In this document: positions 25,098 to 31,974 of the stretch, piece by piece
How positions within the stretch are numbered: the first letter of the stretch is position 1
How the letters are laid out: each line of letters starts with the position of its first letter
Source of the DNA: Clostridiales bacterium
GTDB taxonomy: Bacteria > Bacillota > Clostridia > Oscillospirales > Acutalibacteraceae
Assembly (NCBI GenBank): GCA_012517675.1
Contig: JAAYUL010000014.1
Coordinates: 1-33,590 of the forward strand
DNA: 33,590 nucleotides
Direction of reading: 5' to 3'
Program-made: the position numbers and the translations under genes
Notes under the pieces: model-generated
Database searches by the model: none
The model's input: only the letters and a program-made list of their open reading frames with translations
Told to the model about the DNA's origin: nothing

Positions 25098-26642
25098 ATG
25101 AAAAAAGGATTGATATTTTTTTCCGCTGCCATTATGGCGGTCTGTCTTTCGGCGGCCGTCTTCATCGGATACGCTCCCACGGCGGAGGCCGCCTCAGCAA
25201 AGACGGGCGTCGGTTTGTCGGAGCATGTTTTAAAAGCATACCAGCAAGGGTGGAAATACCAGTACGGCTGTTACGGCCAGTTTGTTAACGGCGTTCGCTC
25301 CAGCGACTGTTCCGGTCTGATCAAGTCGTATTTATGGTGGACGGGCGATAAAACGGACCCGAGGCCCAGTATTTCGGTCGCCGGCAGCTCTTCGGGGATG
25401 CTCAGCTCCGCTTCCTCCAAGGGGACGATCAACTATTCGAATTCTTCCTCCCTGCCCAGAGTTCACGGCCTGATCCTTTATCAGCCCGGTCATGTCGGCG
25501 TTTATGTGGGGAACAATATGGCGGTGGACAACCGTGCAACCGGAATCAATATGAAATATGAGAAGGTGTTTGGGCGGAGCGTGCCGAAATGGACCACATG
25601 GCTGAAGCTGCCCCAGATTTCCTACCCGACCTCCGGCCTTGTCACGTTTCGCGGTCAGCTTTATTATTATGAAAACGGTCAGTATGTAGTCAATACGACC
25701 CGCACGGTCAACGGAAAAAGATACGTCTTCGGTTCTTCCGGCGCTTCCACTTCTTCCGCGCCGGCTCCTTCCGTTGCCGTGAAGGCGGAGGTCGCAAGTA
25801 AAAGCACGGTGAAAAGTACGGCTTCCACGCAAAAGACCACTGCCGCGGCAAAATCCTCTGCCGCCTCTCAGCCGGCCGCCGCGGCGTCATATACGGATCT
25901 GAGCTTCAATATGAAAAGCGACGCGGTCAAGCAATTGCAGCAAAGGCTCAGCGACCTCGGTTATTATTACGAGGCGGTCAACACTTATTATGACCGGTGC
26001 GTGGAGGATGCCGTAAAAGCCTATCAGGCCGCCGCGAAAATTAAGGTGACCGGCAAGGCGGACGCGGCGACGCAGAAAAGTCTTTTTTCCTCTTCGGCAC
26101 CCAAAAATCCCAATAAAGGCACATTGACGCCGGGCATGCATTCTTCTCTGGTCAAAAACATGCAGGCAAGGCTGATTCAGCTGGGATATATGAGCGGAAC
26201 GCTCTCCGTTTGCTACAACGATTCCACGAAACAGGCGGTCCTTTCCTATCAGAAAGCCGCCGGACTTGAGCCGAACGGTGTTATGAGCGCGCAGAATCTC
26301 GACAAGCTTTACTCCGATTCCGCGGTGAAAGCGTCCGCCGCTTCTTCGTCCTCCGCGAGCAGCGCGGCATCGTCTCAGGCGGCTTCCTCCAATGAAACGC
26401 GGATGTATGACGATATTCTTCCCACCGCCAACGCCGCCGCCGTCGGCAAGGTGCAGACCGCTTCCAATCCTTCCGATTCTTCCACCGGTTTCGCGCTGTT
26501 TTTTGTCCTTGCATCAGGAATCCTGACCGGCGGGCTTCTGCTGATCAAAAAAGTGCGGAAAAACGGGTGGAAAAATCCGATATCCCTGTTTGCCGGATTG
26601 TCCCGGGTCAAGCAGTTGGTTCGGAACAGGGGAAAGAAGTAA
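25098..26642 (+). CDS. Secreted NlpC/P60 peptidase with two peptidoglycan-binding domains and C-terminal membrane anchor
   Basis: The 514-residue protein has a signal peptide (residues 1-32, ending TAEAAS). An NlpC/P60-type domain follows, with the catalytic Cys in SSDCSGLIKS (Cys71) and His in QPGHVGVYVG (His132). Next come a short repeat resembling cell-wall-binding repeats (about 178-212), a Ser/Ala/Thr linker, two PG_binding_1 domains (about 267-330 and 343-406, each with an RL-LGY core), a second Ser/Ala linker, and a hydrophobic segment (about 463-483) followed by a basic tail (KKVRKNG). It should cleave stem peptides while bound to peptidoglycan and, unusually, held at the membrane by its C-terminus. 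No LPXTG motif is present. It lies upstream of spoIVB but has its own terminator. Confidence 0.85.
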   Translation: MKKGLIFFSAAIMAVCLSAAVFIGYAPTAEAASAKTGVGLSEHVLKAYQQGWKYQYGCYGQFVNGVRSSDCSGLIKSYLWWTGDKTDPRPSISVAGSSSGMLSSASSKGTINYSNSSSLPRVHGLILYQPGHVGVYVGNNMAVDNRATGINMKYEKVFGRSVPKWTTWLKLPQISYPTSGLVTFRGQLYYYENGQYVVNTTRTVNGKRYVFGSSGASTSSAPAPSVAVKAEVASKSTVKSTASTQKTTAAAKSSAASQPAAAASYTDLSFNMKSDAVKQLQQRLSDLGYYYEAVNTYYDRCVEDAVKAYQAAAKIKVTGKADAATQKSLFSSSAPKNPNKGTLTPGMHSSLVKNMQARLIQLGYMSGTLSVCYNDSTKQAVLSYQKAAGLEPNGVMSAQNLDKLYSDSAVKASAASSSSASSAASSQAASSNETRMYDDILPTANAAAVGKVQTASNPSDSSTGFALFFVLASGILTGGLLLIKKVRKNGWKNPISLFAGLSRVKQLVRNRGKK

Positions 26643-26661
26643 AAACCGGCGATACAAGGTG

Positions 26662-26689
26662 CAGCCTCCGCTTTTGCGGGGGCTGTTTT
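26662..26689 (+). terminator. Terminator after the NlpC/P60 gene
   Basis: AGCCTCCGC and GCGGGGGCT form a 9-bp stem (one T-G pair) with a TTTT loop, followed by GTTTTTG. The remaining ~230 nt before spoIVB are AT-rich; I find no sporulation-sigma promoter there with correct spacing. Confidence 0.8.
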
Positions 26690-26921
26690 TGCGCGGTGCC
26701 TGTCGGAACCGCCGCGGTGGAAACGCCTTTTTATTTTGTTCGTTTAAAATCAATCGCATCAAAAGATTTTATTGACAAAGCGTGAAATTTCTTCCATTCA
26801 TCGCCGGATTCAGCGGCAATGGAAAATAAAAATCCGGAATGTTCCTGTATAAAACATATTTTACATTATATTTTCACCTTCCCGTGGCAGATTAATACTG
26901 CGGCGCAAAGGAGGTGAAAAT

Positions 26922-28148
26922 TTGAAAAAACTGATAAAAGGATTGACTGCGTCCGCGGCTGTGATTGCAGTATTTTTGGCAGCCAGTGTTGGCTTCGCAA
27001 GCTATTTTACGCCGAATTCTTTTCAGGTGGCCAAGGGAAAGCATTTAATCTGGAATATGGATGCCGTTTCGCTGGAAACCGATGAAAATGAAATTTCGGC
27101 GAATTCAGTCGTGCAGCCGGAACAAAGCTATTCGGCGCGATTGATGCTGTACCATGTGGTTCCGATCAAAACCGTTCACGTCAATGTAATTAAAGATACC
27201 ATGCTGGTGCCCTGCGGCACGCCGTTTGGAATCAAGATGTTTACCAACGGCGTTGTTATTGTGGGTACGGCGGACATTCAGACAGCGGACGGCGACAAAA
27301 ATCCCGCGAACGAATCCGGCCTGCGTGTCGGCGACGTGATTACGGCGATTGACGGGAAGAAAGTAACGTCAAATTCCGAAGTGGGGGATATGATTGCCAA
27401 CGGAAACGGCAAAGCGGTCAGGCTTACCGTAAAACGAGACGGTCAGCCTCTTACCGTTCCTCTTCAGCCGGTAAAGTCGGAAACGGATCGCACGTATAAA
27501 GCCGGGCTTTGGGTTCGCGACAGCACGGCAGGCATTGGAACACTCACCTTTTACAATCCCGCCACGAACTGTTACGGCGGTTTGGGGCATGGGGTCTGTG
27601 ATTCGGATACCAATGAAATCATGCCGCTTTTGAACGGGGAAATTGTTCCCGTAACCATCAGCGGCGTTGCCAGGGGGCAGAAAGGCGTACCGGGTGAGTT
27701 GAAAGGCTATTTCTCGACCGACAGCGCAATGGGAACCTTGTCGTTCAACGTAACACAGGGCGTTTATGGCCTTTTATACGCTGCGCCAAAAGGAAAGCAG
27801 GCCCTTGAGGTCGGAATGAAACAGGATATTAAAACCGGCGCCGTACAGATCCTGACGACCATCGACGGAAACGGGCCGCAGTACTTTCATGCGGAAATTG
27901 AAAAAATCGACTACCGCGACAACGTACAGACCAAAAATATGGTTTTGCATATTACCGATGAAAAACTTTTAAATGCAACCGGAGGCATCGTGCAGGGAAT
28001 GAGCGGCAGCCCTGTGATTCAGAACGGAAAAATCATCGGTGCCGTCACCCACGTTTTTGTCAACGATCCCACAAGGGGATATGGCATCTTTGCGGAAAAT
28101 ATGCTGGAAGTTTCGCAAAGAGTCAAGGCACAGGAAAAAGCATCCTGA
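26922..28148 (+). CDS. spoIVB: SpoIVB serine peptidase
   Basis: Forespore-secreted PDZ serine protease that triggers pro-sigma-K processing across the intermembrane space. The 408-residue protein has an N-terminal membrane segment (about residues 9-27) and a PDZ domain (about 105-185, with SGLRVGDVITAIDGKKV). The SpoIVB peptidase S55 domain has GLGHGV (His223) and GMSGSPVIQNGK (Ser363), followed by IIGAVTHVFVNDP, the family's most conserved block. The start is TTG, 5 nt after a strong GGAGGTG. It lies directly upstream of spo0A, the normal arrangement in spore formers. Expression is expected to depend on the forespore sigma factors F/G, but I could not locate a matching promoter. Confidence 0.96.
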   Translation: MKKLIKGLTASAAVIAVFLAASVGFASYFTPNSFQVAKGKHLIWNMDAVSLETDENEISANSVVQPEQSYSARLMLYHVVPIKTVHVNVIKDTMLVPCGTPFGIKMFTNGVVIVGTADIQTADGDKNPANESGLRVGDVITAIDGKKVTSNSEVGDMIANGNGKAVRLTVKRDGQPLTVPLQPVKSETDRTYKAGLWVRDSTAGIGTLTFYNPATNCYGGLGHGVCDSDTNEIMPLLNGEIVPVTISGVARGQKGVPGELKGYFSTDSAMGTLSFNVTQGVYGLLYAAPKGKQALEVGMKQDIKTGAVQILTTIDGNGPQYFHAEIEKIDYRDNVQTKNMVLHITDEKLLNATGGIVQGMSGSPVIQNGKIIGAVTHVFVNDPTRGYGIFAENMLEVSQRVKAQEKAS

Positions 28149-28199
28149 TGGTTCCGCAAATATTTTCCCCCGATTCCGCAAAAATATTGCAATAACGTA

Positions 28200-28240
28200 T
28201 TGCCAAATTTACCAATATATGGTAATATATCGATATATTA
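28200..28240 (+). promoter_or_regulatory. spo0A promoter with two overlapping palindromes
   Basis: TTGCCA (28200) and TAATAT (28223) are 17 nt apart and form a sigma-A-like promoter. A palindrome TTACCA-5nt-TGGTAA fills the spacer and enters the -10 box (28209-28225). A second, perfect 18-bp palindrome TAATATATCGATATATTA begins at the -10 box (28223-28240). An AGGGGG ribosome binding site lies 7 nt before the spo0A ATG. Palindromes so placed would block RNA polymerase if bound, so an operator role is likely; the binding protein is unknown. Confidence 0.6.
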
Positions 28241-28261
28241 AATCTATTAGGGGGACTAAAT

Positions 28262-29044
28262 ATGGAAAAGCGTATAAAACTATTAATAGCAAATGATAGT
28301 GTCGAATTTACCCGTGATTATGGCCGTATCTTTGATGAAGCCGGCATCGAAACAAATTATACGCAAAAAGACGGGATGAAGCTGCTGGAAAAAATAGAGT
28401 CCCTTCACCCTGATATTGTGTTGGCGGATCTGTTCATGCCCCGGCTGGATGGAATCGGTGTGATGAAAGCGGCGCAGGGGAAAATGCCGGGATTAAAGCC
28501 CCTGTTTATCATTATTTCCAATTTTACCAGCCCAACGCTGGAAAGGGAAGTTATGATGTCGGGCGCATCGTATTTTGCGGTCAGCCCGTTCAATGCGGCG
28601 GATTTGGCAGACCGGATGGTTCAACTGTGTTCCGTTTCCGGTTTGCTTGCCAAAAACTCCGCCAAGCAGCCCGAAAATTCCGCTGAGCCTTCGCTTGAAA
28701 TTCAGGTTACGGAAATTCTGCACCAGATCGGCGTTCCCGCCCATATCAAAGGGTACCACTATTTACGCGATTCCATTATCATGGCGATCGAAACACCGGA
28801 TATTATCAATGCGGTGACCAAGCGCCTTTATCCCAGCGTGGCAAAACGCTATGAAACCACGGCTTCCCGTGTGGAACGCGCCATCCGTCATGCGATTGAA
28901 GTCGCATGGGACCGCGGCGACGTCGACATTTTAAACTCCTATTTCGGTTATACGATTCACAACACCCGCGGCAAGCCCACCAACAGCGAATTTATCGCCA
29001 TGATTTCAGACCGGCTTCGGCTTCATATGAAGAGCGCAAGCTGA
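28262..29044 (+). CDS. spo0A: Sporulation master regulator Spo0A with atypical receiver domain
   Basis: The 260-residue protein has a receiver domain (1-125), a linker and the Spo0A DNA-binding domain. The C-terminal half is almost classical: IGVPAHIKGYHYLRDSI, TASRVERAIRHAIEVAW (recognition helix) and GKPTNSEFIAMISDRLRL. The receiver deviates at catalytic positions. The acidic pocket reads AND (Asn11-Asp12) where B. subtilis has two Asp; the phospho-acceptor Asp56 remains (LADLFMP). The switch Thr is Ser86 (IISNF), and the conserved Lys of LKPF is Ser108 (AVSPF). The position after spoIVB is the canonical one, so this is probably the main Spo0A of the organism, but its phosphorylation chemistry should differ. 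Confidence 0.95.
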   Translation: MEKRIKLLIANDSVEFTRDYGRIFDEAGIETNYTQKDGMKLLEKIESLHPDIVLADLFMPRLDGIGVMKAAQGKMPGLKPLFIIISNFTSPTLEREVMMSGASYFAVSPFNAADLADRMVQLCSVSGLLAKNSAKQPENSAEPSLEIQVTEILHQIGVPAHIKGYHYLRDSIIMAIETPDIINAVTKRLYPSVAKRYETTASRVERAIRHAIEVAWDRGDVDILNSYFGYTIHNTRGKPTNSEFIAMISDRLRLHMKSAS

Positions 29045-29074
29045 CAGCCATAAAGGATGATTTAGTCCAATCAG

Positions 29075-29121
29075 CTCCTTCGCCTCATCGGGAAATCCCG
29101 GGGAGGCGGAGGAGTGCTTTT
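29075..29121 (+). terminator. Terminator after spo0A
   Basis: CTCCTTCGCCTC and GAGGCGGAGGAG pair over 12 bp with one wobble, enclosing a second small stem (CGGGA/TCCCG). TGCTTTT follows. The next ~115 nt, to 29238, contain nothing that I can support. Confidence 0.7.
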
Positions 29122-29238
29122 AGATAAACAAAAAGGTCTGAACGCGAATTGCGGTTGAATGCAGAAAACGATTCACAAGAATTATAGTTTTAGGGTTTGC
29201 TTCCGCTACGTCAAATCCGCTGCCTTCTTTTGTTGTAA

Positions 29239-29907
29239 TTATATATGAAAAATAAAATTCGTCTTTTTTTCATTGTACCAAAATGATGTATTTACCCTTT
29301 GAATGTCATCATAATAATAATCCTGCTCTTTTAAACTAAGAAAAGAATTATAGCTTAATTTTTCATTTGTTACATAACCATAATCGTCAACTGACAGTAT
29401 GCATAAAGGAAGAGATACGAAAGAAATCAACGCTGAAGCAACTATTAATTTTTTCCAATCACCACCGCGAGATTTTGAATTAAAAACAACGGTTGTTGAA
29501 GCAATTAAAATTGGAATTTCTGAATTGTAACAAACCCAAAATACATATATTATTGCGAAAAAAAGTAGCCCAATGATACCCAAAAAATAGGAATCTGTCC
29601 GGAACACGATCAGTGCGTTTTTCGGTGCAATCAAAAACTTTTGAACGCAGATTGTCAATCCATCATATAAGCCGATCAAAACGGCACACATTGGTATATT
29701 GGTTAATATCGGAGCCCAGTGGTTTCTGGAGCCTAAACGGTAATAGTCAGATTCTTTTTCGTACCAAAATGATTGACGATAGTTATCCCAACCCTTTATG
29801 CGGTCGTACTTGTTATTATTCATAAAAATATCTATCAGTTTTAAAATCAGGTATCTCATAAATATGATATACAGAAGCGTTAATAGGATAAAAATCAATA
29901 AGTTCAT
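29239..29907 (-). CDS. Orphan multi-pass membrane protein, unrecognised
   Basis: A 222-residue protein with about four hydrophobic segments: residues ~4-23 (LLIFILLTLLYIIFMRYL), ~70-90, ~110-132 (YFLGIIGLLFFAIIYVFWV) and ~155-176, and a hydrophilic Tyr/Asp/Asn-rich C-terminus (EQDYYYDDIQRVNTSFWYNEKK). I recognise no family. Codon and base use is clearly AT-richer than in the core genes to the left, which suggests recent arrival. The track begins at a TTG; the ATG at 29907 lies 6 nt after GAGG and is chosen. No partner gene lies on its strand; spo0A converges on it and a strong hairpin lies behind its start. Confidence 0.65.
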   Translation of the reverse strand: MNLLIFILLTLLYIIFMRYLILKLIDIFMNNNKYDRIKGWDNYRQSFWYEKESDYYRLGSRNHWAPILTNIPMCAVLIGLYDGLTICVQKFLIAPKNALIVFRTDSYFLGIIGLLFFAIIYVFWVCYNSEIPILIASTTVVFNSKSRGGDWKKLIVASALISFVSLPLCILSVDDYGYVTNEKLSYNSFLSLKEQDYYYDDIQRVNTSFWYNEKKTNFIFHI

Positions 29908-29954
29908 GTTAAGCCTCAAATAGAAAACGAATTTTATAATAATATTCTAACATA

Positions 29955-30002
29955 AAAGAAGGGGCTGTTGCAAAACGAAAATTTTGCAGCGGCTCCTTTT
30001 TC
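29955..30002. terminator. Long bidirectional hairpin at the accessory-region border
   Basis: GGGGCTGTTGCAAAA and TTTTGCAGCGGCTCC form a 15-bp stem with three wobble pairs and a 6-nt loop, flanked by an A-rich left side and TTTTTCC on the right. It can terminate transcripts on either strand. Sequences like GGCTGTTGCAAA also occur at insertion sequence ends, so an IS end is an alternative. Confidence 0.55.
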
Positions 30003-30144
30003 CGTTGAAAAGATACGCGTATTTGTATGTTTGTTGAAAACTGTTGGGCGAAAATTTGCGAATGGGCACGGCGGTACAAAAGTCGCGCTGACAAACGCCT
30101 CCTGAATTTCTGTAATGCGGTGCTGCATTTTGCCCACAGCTTGT

Positions 30145-30243
30145 TCAGGTCGTATCTACGCTGCTGATGTTGCTTGATTGCAGAAGCTCGCGAATTTTTG
30201 CGCGGCGCTCATTTTCCTCCGGGGTGCGATTCTTTCTTGCCAT
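30145..30243 (-). pseudogene. IS256-family transposase, N-terminal remnant
   Basis: The frame starts with ATG behind a GGAGG site and reads MARKNRTPEENERR, then AKIRELLQ and SNISSVD, the N-terminus of clostridial IS256-type transposases. It stops after 32 codons, where a DDIQNLFKE-type continuation is expected. The rest of the roughly 400-residue enzyme, including the DDE catalytic core, is absent. The downstream minus-strand frames (29909-30137) do not resemble a transposase that I know. It is too short for the ORF track. Confidence 0.65.
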
Positions 30244-30244
30244 A

Positions 30245-30297
30245 ATGTAAACCTCCATTGTGGTGCTTCTATTCTACACCACAACGGAGGTTTACAT
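30245..30297. repeat. 21-bp inverted repeat over the transposase ribosome binding site
   Basis: Two 21-nt arms beginning ATGTAAACCTCC and ending GGAGGTTTACAT are separated by 11 nt and differ at one position. On the minus strand the right-hand arm of the hairpin contains the GGAGG site of the IS256-type transposase, so a transcript entering from outside would fold and hide it. Confidence 0.75.
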
Positions 30298-30317
30298 AAA
30301 ATTCGGGACGGCCTCAA

Positions 30318-30814
30318 AACGGGGAAAATATCGTCTTCCTCGGTCCGCCCGGCGTGGGAAGACCCATCTGGCCTCAGAATTGGGGCTGGTTGCCGCCAAG
30401 CATCGATTCTCCACTTATTACATCAACTGCCACGCCCTGATTGAGCAGCTCAAGAAGGCCTATTATGAAAACCGTCTGCCGGACAAGCTCAAAATTCCGG
30501 GCAAATACAAAATGCTCATCATTAATGAAATCGGCTATTTCCCGATGGATATTCAGGGGAAGAACTTGTTCTTTCAGCGCATCGCCAGACGATACGAGAA
30601 TGCCTCCACAATCTTTACCTCCAACAAGACCTTTTCCCAGTGGAACGAGATCTTCGCCGATGTCACCATCGCCTCTGCTATCCTTGCCCGTGTTCTGCAA
30701 CACTGTACTGTCGTCAATATCAAAGGCGAGAGCTACCGGCTCAAAGAATGAAAGGAATACATGAATCAGAAACAGCACATTGTCAATACCCTCTTCGAGC
30801 AGGGCCAAACCTGA
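30318..30814 (+). pseudogene. istB: IS21-family helper ATPase IstB, broken
   Basis: Homology to IstB begins with NGENIVFLGPPGVG and lacks about the first 90-100 residues. One A is missing in the Walker A codons (GTGGGAAGACC where GTGGGAAAGACC is expected), which shifts the frame. The second frame continues with THLASELGLVAAKH, then a Walker B that reads MLIINEIGYFP (Asn where DEIGY is expected), IFTSNKTFSQWNEIF and GESYRLKE. A TGA at 30749-30751 stands where CGA (Arg) is expected; after it the frame reads KEYMNQKQHIVNTLFEQGQT to the natural stop. Three independent lesions plus 5' loss mark a dead gene. No istA is present. Confidence 0.85.
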
Positions 30815-30936
30815 TTTTTTAACAGTTTATCTCTGCTGTTTCCCTGCATTTTTTAACCGGCGAAAACCTGTAAAATCTGATCGGCGTTGACATTAATTAG
30901 GAATCCCACTAAACTGAAAGATTTTAAGCACATATA

Positions 30937-31158
30937 CTATTTTAAGTAAGTTATGGCTTTTCCATGAGCCTCAAATAAATCGTCGCACATATTCCATATC
31001 TGGTCAAGGTTTAGCATTGAGGCTGTAAGCGGATCAAACATTACGGCATGGTATACATACTCTTTCTTGCCTGTAAGCGCTGCTTCGGCAGCCAGCATCT
31101 GAACGTTTATATTTGTTCTGTTATATGCAGCATGTTGAGACGGTAGTATTGATGTCAA
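30937..31158 (-). pseudogene. C-terminal remnant of a GH4 family alpha-galactosidase/alpha-glucosidase
   Basis: The 73-codon frame reads LPSQHAAYNRTNINVQ, then EAALTGKKEYVYHAVMFDPLTA and LDQIWNMCDDLFEAHG. This is the C-terminal end of NAD-dependent GH4 glycosidases (MelA/AglA type). The NAD-binding N-terminus and the Cys/His metal site are missing, and the start (TTG) has no proper ribosome binding site. Sequence to the right of 31146 is unrelated, so a rearrangement cut the gene here. It marks a former carbohydrate locus. Confidence 0.7.
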
Positions 31159-31289
31159 GAGTCGAAGGAAAATAGGCGCGAAAGCCCGCTAATACTGCGG
31201 TTTCTGGGTAATCGGACAAATTTGGCATCGGACAGACAAAACGCTTCTCGGTAACTTATCCAAGGGCAATCCGGCTCAAAAAGTGTGAG

Positions 31290-31370
31290 AGTTGAGTTGC
31301 CACGATAGATGTCAATAAGTTGAGTTGCCGAGTTAGATGTTGGGGTAGTTGTGGCTGTGAGATAGATGTC
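31290..31370. repeat. Three imperfect 28/29-bp direct repeats upstream of the accessory operon
   Basis: Each unit has a first part AGTTGAGTTGCC (31290, 31318; AGTTGTGGCTGT at 31347) and a second part GATAGATGTC (31304; GTTAGATGTT at 31332; GATAGATGTC at 31361). The period is 28 then 29 bp. A further half-copy (TATTGATGTCAA) lies near 31147. A TAAAAT at 31384 could be a -10 box; no good -35 exists, and the expected -35 position falls within the third repeat, so the repeats may be regulator sites. The remaining part of the 250-nt gap (31159-31289) holds nothing that I recognise. Confidence 0.7.
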
Positions 31371-31410
31371 AAAGATGTCGAGATAAAATAGTATTCGGAG
31401 GTATCTCTTT

Positions 31411-31974
31411 ATGAGTAAAAAAGAGAAAGACACATATGTCAAAAAGAAGAAGGACATGAATTTCCAGAGCGTGGAATCCATGCAGTCAGTTGTTAATGTT
31501 GTAAACGAGGCTGCAGCGGCTCTGAATGATAAGAATCGTACCATCAAAGAAAGTGCAATTCCAGAAGTTTTGGCTGGTGCTCTGGGAGCCGGTATTGGCG
31601 GCGTAGGTTCTTTTGCAGCTCTTTACGGTCTTGGCGTTGTTGGATTATCTGCTGCTGGTATCACATCTGGTCTCGCTACAGCAGGTGCGTTAATTGGTGG
31701 TGGTATGGTCGCCGGAGTATTTGTTCTTGCAGCTCCGGTCGCAGGCCTTGCTGCTGCGGGGGTGGGTATTGCCTCTCATCTGAAGAATAAACAGTTACGG
31801 CAGGAAAAGGAACGTTTATACAAAGAAGCCTTGAAGAAGCATGAGGCTATAATTAAGGCAATGAAGACAGAAGCCGATGCTGACAAGGAGAGAATGGATT
31901 ATTTGCAGAGCCTCAATATTCTATTGCAACAGGCTATAAAGGATCTACAGAAAGATCTGGGGATTGCTTCATGA
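31411..31974 (+). CDS. Glycine-zipper membrane protein with C-terminal coiled coil, first gene of accessory operon
   Basis: A 187-residue protein of unknown family. Residues 1-48 are polar and start very lysine-rich. Residues ~50-122 form a long hydrophobic, Gly/Ala-rich stretch with repeated GxxxG-like spacing (GALGAGIGGVGSF, GALIGGGMVAG, AGLAAAGVGIA), enough for two to three tightly packed membrane helices. Residues ~125-183 are a charged helix, probably a coiled coil (KNKQLRQEKERLYKEALKKHE). There is no signal peptide. The layout suggests a membrane-inserting or oligomerising protein. A GGAGGT site lies 8 nt before the ATG. Its stop overlaps the next gene as ATGA, so the two products are made together. 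The codon use is AT-richer than the core genes. Confidence 0.75.
   Translation: MSKKEKDTYVKKKKDMNFQSVESMQSVVNVVNEAAAALNDKNRTIKESAIPEVLAGALGAGIGGVGSFAALYGLGVVGLSAAGITSGLATAGALIGGGMVAGVFVLAAPVAGLAAAGVGIASHLKNKQLRQEKERLYKEALKKHEAIIKAMKTEADADKERMDYLQSLNILLQQAIKDLQKDLGIAS

Larger units (their letters stand above)
30145..30892. mobile_element. Patch of insertion sequence remnants (IS256-type and IS21-type)
   Basis: An IS256-type transposase N-terminus on the minus strand lies back to back with the 3' two-thirds of an IS21 istB on the plus strand. Neither element is complete. The stretch after istB (30815-30892) carries no frame and ends TCTGATCGGCGTTGACA, which looks like a terminal repeat of an IS21-type element (read outward as TGTCAACGCC on the other strand); the matching left end is not present. 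Confidence 0.55.

Noticed and set aside
26800-26921. Sigma-F or sigma-G promoter for spoIVB
   Set aside because: GAATG and GTATA could be -35 boxes, and CATTATA a -10 box, but no pair has the required 17-18 nt spacing.
29955-30002. IS6-type terminal repeat
   Set aside because: GGCTGTTGCAAA recalls IS6 ends, but the sequence is a full stem with flanking A and T tracts, and no IS6 transposase or second end is present; a terminator explains it better.
29909-30137. Minus-strand ORFs beside the IS256 remnant (ADDED frames of 61 and 67 codons)
   Set aside because: Their products do not match a transposase or other family that I know, and the two frames overlap each other; they are probably non-coding remnant sequence.
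30260-30360. N-terminal extension of IstB in the ORF track (MVLLFYTTTEV...)
   Set aside because: This part is out of frame with the IstB homology, which lies in another frame up to the deletion in the Walker A codons.
31290-31370. CRISPR array
   Set aside because: There are only three degenerate units in direct tandem, with no unique spacers of constant length, and no cas gene is in the window.
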